A program made the position numbers and the translations under genes. 64,000 nucleotides of DNA from Kitasatospora phosalacinea (GTDB lineage: Bacteria > Actinomycetota > Actinomycetes > Streptomycetales > Streptomycetaceae). Below the pieces are notes generated by a model. That model was given only the letters and a program-made list of their open reading frames with translations. It did not search any database and was not told the origin of the DNA. Shown here in pieces: positions 23,018 to 32,051 of the stretch; the first letter of the stretch is position 1; each line of letters opens with the position of its first letter. The stretch is from assembly GCF_000717185.1 (NCBI RefSeq), contig NZ_JNYE01000008.1, positions 36,414 through 100,413 of the forward strand, given 5' to 3'.

Positions 23018-23656
23018 ATGGCCGAGCCCGCGTCCGCCGCCACCAGCCCGCTGCTGCCGCCACCGCCCGCACCGGCACCGGCGCCCGCGCCGACAGCGGC
23101 AGCGTCCGGCACCCTCGCGCTGACCTTCGACGACGGCCCGCACCCGGACTCCACGCCCGCGCTGCTCGACGCCCTCACCGCCGCCGGCCACCGCGCCACC
23201 TTCTTCCTGTGCGGCGCGCAGGCCGAGCGCCACCCGGAGCTGGTCCGCGCCCTGGACGAGGCCGGCATGGCGATCGCCAACCACAGCTGGTCGCACCCGT
23301 CCCTGCCGGGCCTGCCGCTGCCCGCCGTCCACGAGGAGATCCACCGCACCAACCGCGTCCTGGCCGAACTCACCGGCCGCCCGCCGGTGCTGTTCCGCCC
23401 GCCGTACGGCGCCACCAGCCCGGCCGTCGCCCGGCTCGCGGCCGAGGCGGGCCTGACCGAGACGCTCTGGGACGTCGACCCGCGGGACTGGGACGGCACC
23501 GCGCCCGACGGGATCGTCGCCGTCCTCGCGACCGCGCGCCCGGGCGACACCGTGCTGCTGCACGACCACGGCAACCGCAACACCGTCACCGCGCTGCCCG
23601 CCGTCCTCGCCGCGCTCAGCGCCCGCGGCCTGCGCTCGGCCGCCCTCCCCCACTGA
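23018..23656 (+). CDS. NodB-domain polysaccharide deacetylase
   Basis: A 212-residue carbohydrate esterase family 4 type protein, predicted to remove acetyl groups from xylan, chitin or peptidoglycan. All five NodB motifs are visible: TFDDGPHPD (metal-binding Asp), HSWSHP (metal His pair), RPPYGA, the DVDPRDW segment and LLHD. The N-terminus is a Pro/Ala run (LLPPPPAPAPAPAPTAAAS) without a hydrophobic signal peptide, odd for an enzyme acting on external polymers. ATG 23018 follows GGAGGGAG. Promoter and operator features suggest control by the LacI regulator upstream. A long hairpin terminator follows. Confidence 0.9.
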   Translation: MAEPASAATSPLLPPPPAPAPAPAPTAAASGTLALTFDDGPHPDSTPALLDALTAAGHRATFFLCGAQAERHPELVRALDEAGMAIANHSWSHPSLPGLPLPAVHEEIHRTNRVLAELTGRPPVLFRPPYGATSPAVARLAAEAGLTETLWDVDPRDWDGTAPDGIVAVLATARPGDTVLLHDHGNRNTVTALPAVLAALSARGLRSAALPH

Positions 23657-23681
23657 CCCTCCCGCCGCAACTCCCCCCAGA

Positions 23682-23730
23682 CACCGGTGGCCGGACGCAC
23701 CCGCCCGCACCACGCGTCCGGTCACCGGTG
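23682..23730 (+). terminator. Hairpin terminator of the deacetylase gene
   Basis: A 17-bp stem with one G-U pair (arms 23682-23698 and 23714-23730) and a 15-base loop, 25 bases after the stop codon. Confidence 0.85.
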
Positions 23731-23833
23731 GAACCGCGCCCGCCCCGCCCCCTTCACAGGACGGGCACGTTGATCCGATCGTTGTAATGAACTGCATGCG
23801 GACATAAGCCCCATGGCCTCCCAGATGCACCGT

Positions 23834-23988
23834 CAAGGGACTTGACCGATCCATTACCCGGCGGAGATGGTGTGAGCCGCCCGGACCTTCCGCGGCGCGT
23901 CCCCTGCCCCGCGCACCAGTGAGCGGGCGGCAAGGGACTTGACCAGGGCCTTGCCGGTGGGGAGATTTGAGCCGCCCCGGGTCTCCCG
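23834..23988 (+). promoter_or_regulatory. Duplicated ~60-base leader element before the LAFTG protein gene
   Basis: Two related copies begin with CAAGGGACTTGACC at 23834 and 23931, 97 bases apart. Both continue with GGAGAT and TGAGCCGCCC blocks and end near CTTCCG or CTCCCG. The start contains the inverted repeat CAAG-GGA-CTTG, extended to GTCAAG/CTTGAC in copy 1. TTGACC may also act as a -35 in each copy, with GAGAT-like -10 sequences 16-18 bases on, so this may be a duplicated promoter-operator. Copy 2 can also fold into GGCAAGG/CCTTGCC and GGGAGA/TCTCCC hairpins. No gene is evident elsewhere in the 375-base gap. Confidence 0.6.
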
Positions 23989-24031
23989 TGGCTGAAAACC
24001 ATCCCAGCATCGAAGAGTGGACAGGTAGCAC

Positions 24032-24796
24032 ATGCACCGATCCATAGCCCTCCGCGCGGCCGCCGTCGTGGTCGCCGCCGGGCTGATGTCCGCGCCGGCC
24101 GTCGGCTCGGCGTTCGCCAGCAGCAGCACGTACACCTCGCAGTTGCGGCAGAAGGTCCCGACCACCGCCGCCGCGTTCGGCGAGCAGGAGAAGACCTGCG
24201 CCGACATCCCGGCCACCCAGGACGGCTGGCACTTCGTCCTCCCGGGCAACGACGCCGACTTCGTCACGCTCACCGTGACCTTCCAGCCGGGCGGCCAGCA
24301 GGTCGTCACCAGTTTCCCCGGCAAGCCGGTCGGCAAGCACGCCTACGTGGCGTCGGAGAAGGGCGCCACCCTCGTCTCGGCCGTGGCCGAGGTCCGGGGC
24401 GGCAGCGAGGCCAAGTTCAACCTCTCGCACACCTGCCCGGCGAACGTGCCGGAGGCCAGCCCGTCGCCGGAGGCGTCCGAGTCGCCGGTGGAGAGCCCCG
24501 AGCCCTCCGCGTCGGCCTCCGCGTCCCCGTCCGAGAGCCCGGAGACCTCCGAGTCGCCGTCCGGGTCCGCGTCGCCGAGCCCGTCCGAGGGCACCTCCGG
24601 GTCGCCGTCGCCGAGCGCCTCGGAGAGCACCTCCGGCGCGGCGGTCTCGCCGAGCGCCTCGGCCACCACCGGCCCGGCGGACGACAGCCTGGCGTTCACC
24701 GGTGCCAGCGTGATCGGCACCACCGTGGCGGGCCTGGCCCTGCTCGGTGCGGGTGGCGTGCTGGTGTCGCGCCGCCGCAAGGGCGCGCACCGCTGA
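24032..24796 (+). CDS. Cell-wall-anchored surface protein with LAFTG sortase signal
   Basis: 254 residues. The signal peptide spans about 1-29 (VVVAAGLMSAPAVGSAFA). A small beta-type domain (about 30-150) with two Cys (KTCADIP and LSHTCPANV) is followed by a Ser/Pro/Glu-rich spacer (about 150-215). The C-terminal sorting signal is LAFTG, then a hydrophobic helix, then RRRKGAHR. LAxTG is the form used by class E sortases in high-GC actinobacteria. ATG 24032 follows GGACAGG. No active sortase gene is in the window. A duplicated leader element lies upstream and a hairpin terminator downstream. Confidence 0.88.
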   Translation: MHRSIALRAAAVVVAAGLMSAPAVGSAFASSSTYTSQLRQKVPTTAAAFGEQEKTCADIPATQDGWHFVLPGNDADFVTLTVTFQPGGQQVVTSFPGKPVGKHAYVASEKGATLVSAVAEVRGGSEAKFNLSHTCPANVPEASPSPEASESPVESPEPSASASASPSESPETSESPSGSASPSPSEGTSGSPSPSASESTSGAAVSPSASATTGPADDSLAFTGASVIGTTVAGLALLGAGGVLVSRRRKGAHR

Positions 24797-24870
24797 ACCG
24801 GGCGGCCCGCCGACTCCCCTGAGAACAGGGCGGGTTGACGGACGGCGTCCGCGGCAGTGGAGGCACGAGG

Positions 24871-24900
24871 ACGGCGGGGCCCCGTACGGGACCCCGCCGT
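24871..24900 (+). terminator. Hairpin terminator of the LAFTG protein gene
   Basis: Arms ACGGCGGGG (24871-24879) and CCCCGCCGT (24892-24900) pair perfectly, and the inner CCCCG/CGGG bases extend the stem. It is followed by TTGCG rather than a T-run, as is common in this GC range. Confidence 0.78.
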
Positions 24901-24950
24901 TGCGCGTCTGCGCACACCCGCACCCGCGCCGACCGCACCGACCGGACCGG

Positions 24951-24982
24951 CTGACCGGCTGACCGGCTGACCGGCCGACCGG
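24951..24982. repeat. 8-bp CTGACCGG tandem repeat against the ROK gene stop
   Basis: Three CTGACCGG units and one CCGACCGG unit run head to tail. The sequence continues as GACCGGTCAGACC, which contains the stop codon of the ROK regulator gene (TCA at 24988-24990). Confidence 0.85.
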
Positions 24983-24987
24983 ACCGG

Positions 24988-26274
24988 TCAGACCGCCTCG
25001 GGCTGCCAGAGCCCGGCCGGGTCGGTGTGCAGGCTGCGGACGGTGACCAGGGCCGCGCCGAGGACGGGGCCGCGGCGGCCCAACGGCGAGGCGCGCAGGG
25101 CCTCTTCGGGCCAGGGGCGGACCCGGATCAGCTCGGCCAGCTCGGCCCGCATCGCGGGCAGCAGCCACTGCGCGAGGTCGGCGTAGGCGCCGCCGAGGAC
25201 GAGCGTGGCGGGGTCGACCAGGTTGACGGCGGCGGCCAGTGCGGTGCCGAGCGCGGTGCCCGCGTGCCGCAGCGCGCGCCGGGTCTCGGCGTGCCCGGCC
25301 TCCGCCCGGCGCACCAACTCGGTGATCGGGTCCGCCTCCTGACGGCTCGTCAGGTTTACGGCCCGATTCTCCCGGCCGAGTTCGTCCAGCTCCTCGGCGA
25401 GCCCGGCGGAGCGGAGCACGGCGGCCAGGCCCGCGTACGGTTCGAGGCAGCCGCGGGCGCCGCAGGAGCAGGCGCGCCCGTCGGGGCGGACGGTGAGGTG
25501 GCCGAGCTCTCCGGCGAAACCCTGGACGCCGCGGAACAGGCGGCCGTCCAGGACGAGCGCGCCGCCGATGCCCTCACCGGCCGAGATGTGCACGAAGGTG
25601 CCGCTGGCGGTGCCCTGCCAGAGTTCGGCGAGCGCGCCGAGGTTGGCCTCGTTGTCGACGGCGGGGGCGGTGCCGGAGCCGGGCCAGGAGGCGGTGACGT
25701 CGACCTGGTGCCAGCCGAGGTTGGGGGCGTGCTCGACCCGGCTGCCGGGGCTGCCCAGCGGGACGCTGCCGGGGACGGCGAGCACCCGGCCGACCACCCG
25801 CAGGCCGAGCGCGACGGCCTCCCGTTCGGCCCGGTCGGCGAGTTCGGCGAGTTCGGCGAGGGTCTGCTCGGCGGGGCGGCCCGCGTTGGCGGCGGGGCGG
25901 TGCAGTTCGACCCGGACCTCGCCGCGCAGGTCGAGGACGCAGGCGCTGAGGTGTTCGACGCCGATCTCCAGGCCCAGCCCGGCGGGCCCGTTCCCGTTCA
26001 GGACGAGGGCCCGGCCCGGGCGGCCGACCCGGCCGCTGCGTTCGAGTTCGCCCTCCAGCAGGAGGCCGCCGCCGATGAGTTCGTCGACCAGGCTGGAGAC
26101 GGCGGTGCGGGTCAGCCCGGTGCGGCCGGCCACGTCGGCCCGGGAGAGCGGGTGGGCGGCGGCGACGGTGCGCATCACCAGGGCGAGGTTCTGCCGCCGC
26201 ATGTCCTGCTGGGAGGCGGGGCCGCGCCTGGTCGCGAGGTCGCCGTCGGGCGGCTGCTGCCCGTCCTCTGTCAC
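24988..26274 (-). CDS. xylR: ROK-family xylose repressor
   Basis: 428 residues. An N-terminal winged helix-turn-helix (LSRADVAGRTGLTRTAVSSL, about residues 45-65) is joined to a ROK sugar-kinase-like domain. ROK hallmarks are the glycine motif GEGIGGALVLDGRLFRGVQG and the zinc site CSCGARGCLEPYAG with the preceding GELGHLTV. Most ROK proteins with a helix-turn-helix repress sugar genes, and its position next to xylB and xylA identifies xylose as the likely signal. GTG 26274 is preceded by GGAGGGACGGGG, somewhat far. It is transcribed in the same direction as xylB but separated by a hairpin, so it may have its own promoter. Confidence 0.9.
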   Translation of the reverse strand: MTEDGQQPPDGDLATRRGPASQQDMRRQNLALVMRTVAAAHPLSRADVAGRTGLTRTAVSSLVDELIGGGLLLEGELERSGRVGRPGRALVLNGNGPAGLGLEIGVEHLSACVLDLRGEVRVELHRPAANAGRPAEQTLAELAELADRAEREAVALGLRVVGRVLAVPGSVPLGSPGSRVEHAPNLGWHQVDVTASWPGSGTAPAVDNEANLGALAELWQGTASGTFVHISAGEGIGGALVLDGRLFRGVQGFAGELGHLTVRPDGRACSCGARGCLEPYAGLAAVLRSAGLAEELDELGRENRAVNLTSRQEADPITELVRRAEAGHAETRRALRHAGTALGTALAAAVNLVDPATLVLGGAYADLAQWLLPAMRAELAELIRVRPWPEEALRASPLGRRGPVLGAALVTVRSLHTDPAGLWQPEAV

Positions 26275-26326
26275 GTCTGCCCCGTCCCTCCGTGCCGTCG
26301 TCCGGCTCGTCCGTGCGTGTGTCGGT

Positions 26327-26360
26327 CCGGGCCGCCCGCCGGCGGGGGCGGGCGGCCCGG
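26327..26360 (-). terminator. Hairpin between xylB and the ROK repressor gene
   Basis: A perfect 14-bp stem (26327-26340 with 26347-26360) and a six-base loop, placed 13 bases past the xylB stop on the minus strand. It should end or reduce read-through into the repressor gene. Confidence 0.82.
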
Positions 26361-26372
26361 TGCGGCGTGCCG

Positions 26373-27800
26373 TCAGTGGGCGCCGTCCCCCTGGAGGGCG
26401 GCCGTCTGCGAAATGGTAGTCGCGATCCGTTCGAGCGCGGCGTCGTCCCGGGCGAGGGCGGGCAGCACCGGGCCGTCTGCGGTGCCCCAGCGGCGGGCGA
26501 CGGCGTCGGCGGGCTCGCCGGTGAGCAGCGCGGCGGCCTGGGCGGCGGCGCCGAGGGCGACGAGTTCGCGGGCGGCGGGCAGTTGGACGGGACGGCCGGA
26601 GAGGCGGCGGACGGTGTCCTGCCAGGCCCGGCCCTGGGCGCCGCCGCCGATCAGCAGGATCGGCCGCTCGGGGTCGGCTGCACCGGGCCCGTCGACGGCG
26701 AGGACGTCGTCGAGGGCGGCGAGCAGCGAGTACGCGGCGCCGTCGTAGGCGGCCTGGAGGAGCTGGCCGGGGGTGGTGTCGTGGCGCAGGCCGTGCAGCA
26801 GGCCGCTGGCGTGCGGGAGGGCGGGGGTGCGTTCGCCGTCGAGGTAGGGCAGCAGGACGGCGGTGCCGCCGGGTTCGACGTCCTGGCGGTCGCGGCCGAG
26901 GAGGGTGGCGACGCGGTCGACGGCGAGGGTGCAGTTGAGGGTGCAGGCGAGCGGGAGCCAGCCGTCGAGGGCGTCGGCGAAGCCCGCGACGGTGCCGGTG
27001 GGGTCGGCGGGGCGGTTGCGGGCGACGGTGTAGACGGTGCCGGAGGTGCCGAGGCTGAGCACGGGGGTGCCGGGGGTGAGGCCGAGGCCGAGGGCGGCGG
27101 CCATGTTGTCGCCGGTGCCGGTGGCGATCGGGGTGCCGGGGCGCAGCGGCCCGCCGGGGAGGGCGTGTCCGGCGGCGGTCCCGGCGGGGGTGACGGCGGG
27201 GAGCAGGGCGGGGTCGAGCCCGATGTGGTCGAGGACGGTGGCGTGGTAGCCGTCGGGGGTCCACCAGCCGGTGCCGGAGGCGTCGCCGCGGTCGGTGGTG
27301 GCGGTGCCGGTGAGGCGTTCGGTGAGGTGGTCGTGCGGGAGGCGGACGGCGGCGGTGCGGTCGGCGTTGCCGGGTTCGGTGGCGCGCAGCCAGGCCCACT
27401 TGGCGGCGGTGAAGGAGGCGCCGGGGACGCTGCCGATCTCGGCGGCCCACCACTGGGCGCCGAACTTCCGCACCAGGTCGGCGGCTTGGGGTGCGGAGCG
27501 GACGTCGTTCCAGAGCAGGGCGGGGCGGACGGGGCGTCCGGCGGCGTCCAGGGTGACGAGTCCGTGCTGCTGGCCGCCGATGGCCAGGGCCTGGGCGCGG
27601 TCGGCCCAGCCGGTGGCGGCGACGGCGGTGGTGAGGGCGTCCCACCACTGGTCCGGGTCGCTCTCCTGCCCGTGGCGGGAGTCGACCCGGTGGGGGGCGC
27701 GGCCCTCGCCGAGGACGCGTCCGGTGTCGGCGTCGACGGCCAGGGCCTTGGTGGACTGGGTCGAGCTGTCGACGCCGATCACCACCTGGGGGTGTGCCAT
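26373..27800 (-). CDS. xylB: Xylulokinase
   Basis: 475 residues of the FGGY carbohydrate kinase family; phosphorylates D-xylulose to xylulose 5-phosphate after xylose isomerase. Signatures are the N-terminal phosphate loop [51 protein letters not shown] with the catalytic Asp, and the C-terminal FGGY-type [22 protein letters not shown] 27800 follows CAGGAGCACGCC. It is divergent from xylA across a 236-base promoter region, and a TAGTAT -10 with a TTCGTA -35 can be placed for it. Confidence 0.95.
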   Translation of the reverse strand: MAHPQVVIGVDSSTQSTKALAVDADTGRVLGEGRAPHRVDSRHGQESDPDQWWDALTTAVAATGWADRAQALAIGGQQHGLVTLDAAGRPVRPALLWNDVRSAPQAADLVRKFGAQWWAAEIGSVPGASFTAAKWAWLRATEPGNADRTAAVRLPHDHLTERLTGTATTDRGDASGTGWWTPDGYHATVLDHIGLDPALLPAVTPAGTAAGHALPGGPLRPGTPIATGTGDNMAAALGLGLTPGTPVLSLGTSGTVYTVARNRPADPTGTVAGFADALDGWLPLACTLNCTLAVDRVATLLGRDRQDVEPGGTAVLLPYLDGERTPALPHASGLLHGLRHDTTPGQLLQAAYDGAAYSLLAALDDVLAVDGPGAADPERPILLIGGGAQGRAWQDTVRRLSGRPVQLPAARELVALGAAAQAAALLTGEPADAVARRWGTADGPVLPALARDDAALERIATTISQTAALQGDGAH

Positions 27801-27901
27801 GGCGTGCTCCTGTCTGCGGTGGTCCGGGCCCTGCGGGAAGCGTTTTCCGGATGGGTGGGGCGGTGCGTTCCGCGTGGGGGCTTCCCCTCGCGGGCTCGCC
27901 C

Positions 27902-28016
27902 ATACTAATTTGTCTTCCGGCCTTACGAATAGCCCCCAATCCGGGTTACCGTCGGTGCCGGGCCCGATCCGCGTCGGGCCACCGGTCGATCCCTCGGTCG
28001 ATCCACCCGGTCGATC
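27902..28016. promoter_or_regulatory. xylB-xylA divergent promoter region with CGGTCGATC repeats
   Basis: On the minus strand, TTCGTA (27924-27929) and TAGTAT (27902-27907) with a 16-base spacer form a likely xylB promoter. Around it is an AT-rich island (ACTAATTTGTCTTCC, TTACGAATAG) that stands out from its surroundings and may hold the repressor site. Nearer xylA, CGGTCGATC occurs three times (27983, 27995, 28008), spaced 12-13 bases, ending 21 bases before the xylA ATG. No recognised XylR palindrome was found. Confidence 0.5.
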
Positions 28017-28036
28017 ACCAGCCTCTGGAGTACGAG

Positions 28037-29203
28037 ATGAGCCAGCTCACCCCCACCCCCGCCGACAAGTTCACCTTCGGTCTGTGGACGGTCGGCTGGC
28101 AGGGCCGCGACCCGTTCGGCGACGCCACCCGCCCGGCCCTGGACCCGGTCGAGACGGTGGAGAAGCTGGCCGCCCTCGGCGCGTACGGCGTGACCTTCCA
28201 CGACGACGACCTCGTCCCGTTCGGCTCCTCGGACGCGGAGCGGGAGGCGATCGTCAAGCGCTTCCGGGCCGCCCTGGAGTCGACCGGCCTGCGGGTGCCG
28301 ATGGCCACCACCAACCTGTTCACCCACCCGGTCTTCAAGGACGGCGCGTTCACCGCCAACGACCGCGACGTGCGCCGCTACGCGCTGCGCAAGACCATCC
28401 GCAACATCGACCTGGCGGTCGAGCTGGGCGCGACCGTGTACGTGGCCTGGGGCGGCCGGGAGGGCGCGGAGCACGGCGCCTCCAAGGACGTCCGGGTCGC
28501 CCTCGACCGCCTCAAGGAGGCCTTCGACCTGCTCGGCGACTACGTCACGGAGCAGGGCTACGACCTGCGCTTCGCGATCGAGCCGAAGCCGAACGAGCCC
28601 CGCGGCGACATCCTGCTGCCGACCATCGGCCACGCGCTGGCGTTCATCGACCGCTTGGAGCGCCCGGAGCTGGTCGGCCTCAACCCGGAGGTCGGCCACG
28701 AGCAGATGGCGGGCCTGAACTTCCCGCACGGCATCGCCCAGGCGCTGTGGTCGGACAAGCTGTTCCACATCGACCTGAACGGCCAGTCCGGCATCAAGTA
28801 CGACCAGGACTTCCGGTTCGGCGCGGGCGACCTGCGGCAGGCGTTCTGGCTGGTCGACCTGCTGGAGTCCTCCGACTACCAGGGCCCGCGGCACTTCGAC
28901 TTCAAGCCGCCGCGCACCGAGGACTTCGACGGCGTCTGGGAGTCCGCGGCCGGCAACATGCGCAACTACCTGCTGCTCAAGGAGCGCGCGCTGGCCTTCC
29001 GCGCCGACGCCGAGGTCCAGGACGCGCTGCGCGCCGCCCGCCTCGACCAGCTCGCCCAGCCGACCGCCGCCGACGGCCTGGCCGCGCTGCTCGCCGACCG
29101 CGCCGCGTTCGAGGAGTTCGACGTCACCGCCGCCGCCGAGCGCGGCATGGCCTTCGAGCGGCTCGACCAGCTGGCCATCGAGCACCTGCTCGGCGCCCGC
29201 TGA
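28037..29203 (+). CDS. xylA: Xylose isomerase (class I, actinobacterial type)
   Basis: 388 residues, the standard length of the Streptomyces enzyme. It interconverts D-xylose and D-xylulose (and glucose/fructose) using two divalent metal ions in a TIM barrel. Family sequence is clear from [18 protein letters not shown] onward. The catalytic His is in [13 protein letters not shown], the Lys/Glu metal-site region is [14 protein letters not shown], further metal ligands lie in [15 protein letters not shown] and [11 protein letters not shown], and the last Asp is in [15 protein letters not shown] 28037 follows GGAG at about nine bases. It pairs functionally with the divergent xylB. Confidence 0.97.
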   Translation: MSQLTPTPADKFTFGLWTVGWQGRDPFGDATRPALDPVETVEKLAALGAYGVTFHDDDLVPFGSSDAEREAIVKRFRAALESTGLRVPMATTNLFTHPVFKDGAFTANDRDVRRYALRKTIRNIDLAVELGATVYVAWGGREGAEHGASKDVRVALDRLKEAFDLLGDYVTEQGYDLRFAIEPKPNEPRGDILLPTIGHALAFIDRLERPELVGLNPEVGHEQMAGLNFPHGIAQALWSDKLFHIDLNGQSGIKYDQDFRFGAGDLRQAFWLVDLLESSDYQGPRHFDFKPPRTEDFDGVWESAAGNMRNYLLLKERALAFRADAEVQDALRAARLDQLAQPTAADGLAALLADRAAFEEFDVTAAAERGMAFERLDQLAIEHLLGAR

Positions 29204-29220
29204 CCCGCACCCGCAACGCC

Positions 29221-29255
29221 CACCGGCCGGCCCCCGTTCCCGGGGCCGGCCGGTG
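29221..29255 (+). terminator. Hairpin terminator of xylA
   Basis: Arms CACCGGCCGGCCCC (29221-29234) and GGGGCCGGCCGGTG (29242-29255) pair perfectly. The GTTCCCGGGGCCGG... half is then repeated once more downstream (from about 29260), an example of the stop-adjacent repeats in this window. Confidence 0.85.
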
Positions 29256-29334
29256 CCGCGTTCCCGGGGCCGGTCGGTGCCGCGCCCGCTCGCCCCCGCT
29301 CGTCCCCGCCGCTCGCGCGTCGGCCCGCCGGGCG

Positions 29335-30354
29335 TCAGGCCGTGACGTCCACCAGGACCTTGCCGACCGCCCGGCCCTCAACCGCGCGGTGCGCGTCGGC
29401 GGTGCGGGCGAGGGGGAAGCGGTGCAGCGGCAGGCCGTGCTCCTCGCCGACGGGGAGCGCACCGTCGCGCACCGCGGCGGCGACGTCCGCGACGGCCGCG
29501 GCGCGCGCCTCCGGACCGGCCAGGTAGAGGACCAGGAACTGGAAGCGCGCGTTGAGCACCATGTTCCGCAGCACGTCCAGTTCGACCGTCGCGCCGCCGT
29601 CGTTGGCGTAGGTCGAGATCGTGCCGCGGGTGCGCAGGACGGCGAGGTCCAGGGCGAGGTTCGCGCCGAGCGCCACCTCGGCGACGAGGTCCACGCCGTC
29701 CGGGGCGGCCGCGCGGACCGCGGCGGCCGGGTCGCCCCGGCGGTAGTCGACCACGTGGTGGGCCCCGGCGGCGGTGGCCAGCCGGGCCTTCTCCGGGCCG
29801 CTGACCGTGCTGACCACGGTGGCGCCGGCCCAGCGGGCGAGCTGGATCACCGCGTGCCCGACCGCTCCGGCCCCGCCCGCGGCGAGCACCGTCCGCCCGG
29901 CGAGCGCACCGGGGGCCAGTCGGCGCGGCCCGTCCTCGGCGACGGTGAGCGCCCGGTGCGCGGTCAGCGCGGGGACTCCGAGCGAGGCACCGAGGTCGAA
30001 CCCGGCCGCGTCGGGCAGCGGCACGGCCTGGTCGGCGGGCAGCACGGTGAACTCGGCGGCGGTGCCGGTGGGCCGCCCGGCGGCGGCCATGAACAGCCAG
30101 ACGCGCTGGCCGAGCCGGCTCCGGTCGACACCCTCGCCGACGGCGTCGACCGTACCGGCGCCGTCGTGGTGCGGGACGAGCTCCGGGAAGGGCCGGGGGT
30201 GACCGGCTCCGGAACGCGCCTGCCAGTCGGTCGGGTTGACGCCCGACACCGCGATCCGGACCCGGACCTCGCCCGGCCCGGGCTCGGGCGGGTCGCGGTC
30301 GACGAACCGGAGGACGTCGGGGGTGCCGTGCTCGCGGTGGACGATGGCTTTCAT
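29335..30354 (-). CDS. NADPH:quinone reductase-like MDR oxidoreductase
   Basis: A 339-residue medium-chain dehydrogenase/reductase of the zinc-free quinone-reductase type. It has the N-terminal GroES-like fold ([20 protein letters not shown]), no zinc-binding Cys cluster, and the nucleotide site [20 protein letters not shown], followed by GADRV-type substitutions near VVDYRRGD. It ends with the family pattern [18 protein letters not shown] 30354 follows GAGGAGGATC. It lies downstream of the aldo/keto reductase and TetR genes on the same strand with a repeat-filled 112-base gap, so it is probably the last gene of that operon. The electrophile or quinone substrate is unknown. Confidence 0.9.
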   Translation of the reverse strand: MKAIVHREHGTPDVLRFVDRDPPEPGPGEVRVRIAVSGVNPTDWQARSGAGHPRPFPELVPHHDGAGTVDAVGEGVDRSRLGQRVWLFMAAAGRPTGTAAEFTVLPADQAVPLPDAAGFDLGASLGVPALTAHRALTVAEDGPRRLAPGALAGRTVLAAGGAGAVGHAVIQLARWAGATVVSTVSGPEKARLATAAGAHHVVDYRRGDPAAAVRAAAPDGVDLVAEVALGANLALDLAVLRTRGTISTYANDGGATVELDVLRNMVLNARFQFLVLYLAGPEARAAAVADVAAAVRDGALPVGEEHGLPLHRFPLARTADAHRAVEGRAVGKVLVDVTA

Positions 30355-30402
30355 GATCCTCCTCGGTGCCCGGGGGCCGTGGCCCCCGCCGTGGCCCGGT
30401 CG

Positions 30403-30465
30403 GCCGGTGACGGCACTGCCGGTGACGGCGCTGCCGGTGGTGGCGGCACTGCCGGTGACGGCCGC
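30403..30465. repeat. 15-bp GCCGGTGACGGCRCT tandem repeat
   Basis: Four degenerate copies (starts 30403, 30418, 30433, 30451) end two bases before the stop codon of the aldo/keto reductase gene. One copy is expanded by three bases. Confidence 0.85.
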
Positions 30466-30466
30466 C

Positions 30467-31390
30467 TCAACGTGACTCGGTGACGTCGAGGGCGAGGTCG
30501 GTGGTGCGTGACTCGATGCCGTCGAGGGCCGCGAGGGTCGCGGCGTCGAGGGCGACCCCGCCGACCGCGACGTTGGCCTCCAGGTGGGCGGCGTCGGCGG
30601 TGCCGGGGATGAGCAGCACGTTCGGGGCGCGGTGCAGCAGCCAGGCCAGGCCGACCTGGGCGGGCGTGACGCCCAGGTCGTGCGCCGCGGCGCGCACCGC
30701 CGGTTCGTCGGTCGCCCTGGGCAGGCCGGGGAAGGCGCCGCCGAGCGGGAAGAACGGCACCCAGGCGATGCCCTCGGCCTCGCACAGCCGCAGCACGTCC
30801 TCGTCGGCCCGGGCGACCAGGCTGTAGGCGTTCTGGACGCAGACGATCCCGGCGGGCAGCGCGCGGCGCAGGCCGTCGAGGGTGACGCTGCTGAGGCCGA
30901 TCGCGCCGACCTTGCCCTCGTCGCGCAGGGCGGTCATCACGGCGAGCTGGTCGTCGAGGTCGACCACCTGGTCGCCCTCGGCGCGCAGGCCGGGCCCGGT
31001 GTCCAGGCGGCGGAGGTTGACGACGTCGAGCCGGTCGGTGCCCAGGCTGCGCAGGCTCTCCTCGACGCTGGCGCGCAGCTGTTCGGGGCGTTGCGCCAGG
31101 CGCAGCGGCGGGCGGCCGCCGGGGTCGGGGTCGGCCCCGACCTTGGTGACGACCAGGACGCCGTCCTCGGGGCGCAGCGCCTCGCGGATCACGTCGTCGG
31201 CGAACCCGTCGCCGTAGAACCGGGCCGTGTCCACGTGGTCGACGCCGAGTTCGACCGCGCGGCGCAACAGGGCGACGGCCTCCTCGCGGCGGGCGTGCAG
31301 GCGTTCGAGTTGGAGCGCGCCGTACCCGGTCCGCAGGACGGTGCGGGCTCCTAACGGGGCGGTGGCGGCGGCAGCGGGGGCGCTGGTCAT
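30467..31390 (-). CDS. Aldo/keto reductase
   Basis: 307 residues of the aldo/keto reductase superfamily, an NADPH-dependent carbonyl-reducing TIM barrel. The catalytic Asp-Tyr-Lys-His set is partly visible: [13 protein letters not shown] supplies Asp and Tyr and VVTKVG supplies Lys. The usual His position (xxxH in the next strand) reads VVNLRRLD, so the His appears replaced by Arg or Leu. Later segments [30 protein letters not shown] and [17 protein letters not shown] are typical. ATG 31390 overlaps the TetR stop as ATGA, so it is coupled to that regulator. Confidence 0.9.
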   Translation of the reverse strand: MTSAPAAAATAPLGARTVLRTGYGALQLERLHARREEAVALLRRAVELGVDHVDTARFYGDGFADDVIREALRPEDGVLVVTKVGADPDPGGRPPLRLAQRPEQLRASVEESLRSLGTDRLDVVNLRRLDTGPGLRAEGDQVVDLDDQLAVMTALRDEGKVGAIGLSSVTLDGLRRALPAGIVCVQNAYSLVARADEDVLRLCEAEGIAWVPFFPLGGAFPGLPRATDEPAVRAAAHDLGVTPAQVGLAWLLHRAPNVLLIPGTADAAHLEANVAVGGVALDAATLAALDGIESRTTDLALDVTESR

Positions 31391-32034
31391 CGCGTGCTCT
31401 CCTCAGTCGGCGTCGGCTCGGCTGGTGTCGGCTCAGCTGATGTCGGTTCGGCCGGTGTCGGTTCGGCCGGTGTCGGTTCGGCCGGTGCCTGCTCGGCCGG
31501 TGTCCGCAGGGCGGTGTAGAGCAGTTCGGCCTGGTAGAGCGCCATGATCCGGTGCGCGATCGGGGCGGCGAGCTCCCGGGCCGGGGCGGGTTCGTGGTGC
31601 TCGACCTTCACCAGCCAGGCCGTGACGCAGTCGTGCAGCATGGCGCGCATCCGGTCGGTCGCGTCGACGACGACGGCGCGGACGGCCGGGTCGGTGGTCG
31701 ACTCGCTCCAGGTCTGCACGCCGACCCGGGCGTGGACGGGGTCGATCGCGGCGGTCAGCCGGGCGAGCAGTTCGTCGGGGTCGGGCGGGACGTCGGCGGC
31801 GGCGTACTCGCCGATGGTGTCGCCGCGCCGGTGGAGCATTTCGCGGGCGGCGCCCCGGACCAGGTCGGCCTTGTTCCGGTAGTGCGCGTAGATCGAGCCG
31901 GTCGAGAGGCCCGATTCGGCGCTGATGTCGGCGATCGAGGTCCGCTCCATGCCGTTGCGGCTGAAGCAGCGGACGGCGGCCTCGGCGATCTGCGTGCGCC
32001 GTAGTTCCTTGCGTGCGTCGGTGAGCCGGGGCAC
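31387..32034 (-). CDS. TetR-family regulator with repeat-coded C-terminus
   Basis: 215 residues. The N-terminal TetR helix-turn-helix is clear ([39 protein letters not shown]). The ligand domain follows, then a C-terminal tail of repeated EPTPA units coded by six 15-bp DNA repeats (31411-31500). GTG 32034 was chosen because GGAGG lies six bases upstream; the longer frame from 32115 crosses its own operators. It leads an operon with an aldo/keto reductase (ATGA overlap) and a quinone-reductase-like enzyme. Two AGAAC-N4-GTTCT sites just upstream are probable autoregulatory operators. The pattern suggests response to a reactive carbonyl or quinone. Confidence 0.92.
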   Translation of the reverse strand: MPRLTDARKELRRTQIAEAAVRCFSRNGMERTSIADISAESGLSTGSIYAHYRNKADLVRGAAREMLHRRGDTIGEYAAADVPPDPDELLARLTAAIDPVHARVGVQTWSESTTDPAVRAVVVDATDRMRAMLHDCVTAWLVKVEHHEPAPARELAAPIAHRIMALYQAELLYTALRTPAEQAPAEPTPAEPTPAEPTSAEPTPAEPTPTEESTR

Positions 32035-32051
32035 CGCACCCTCCTTCAAAA

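Noticed and set aside
23754..24002. Minus-strand ORF in the gap before the LAFTG protein gene
   Set aside because: No ribosome site, no recognisable composition, and it covers the duplicated leader element.
24988..26274. Glucokinase
   Set aside because: ROK kinase-like motifs are present, but the N-terminal helix-turn-helix and the xyl neighbours indicate a repressor.
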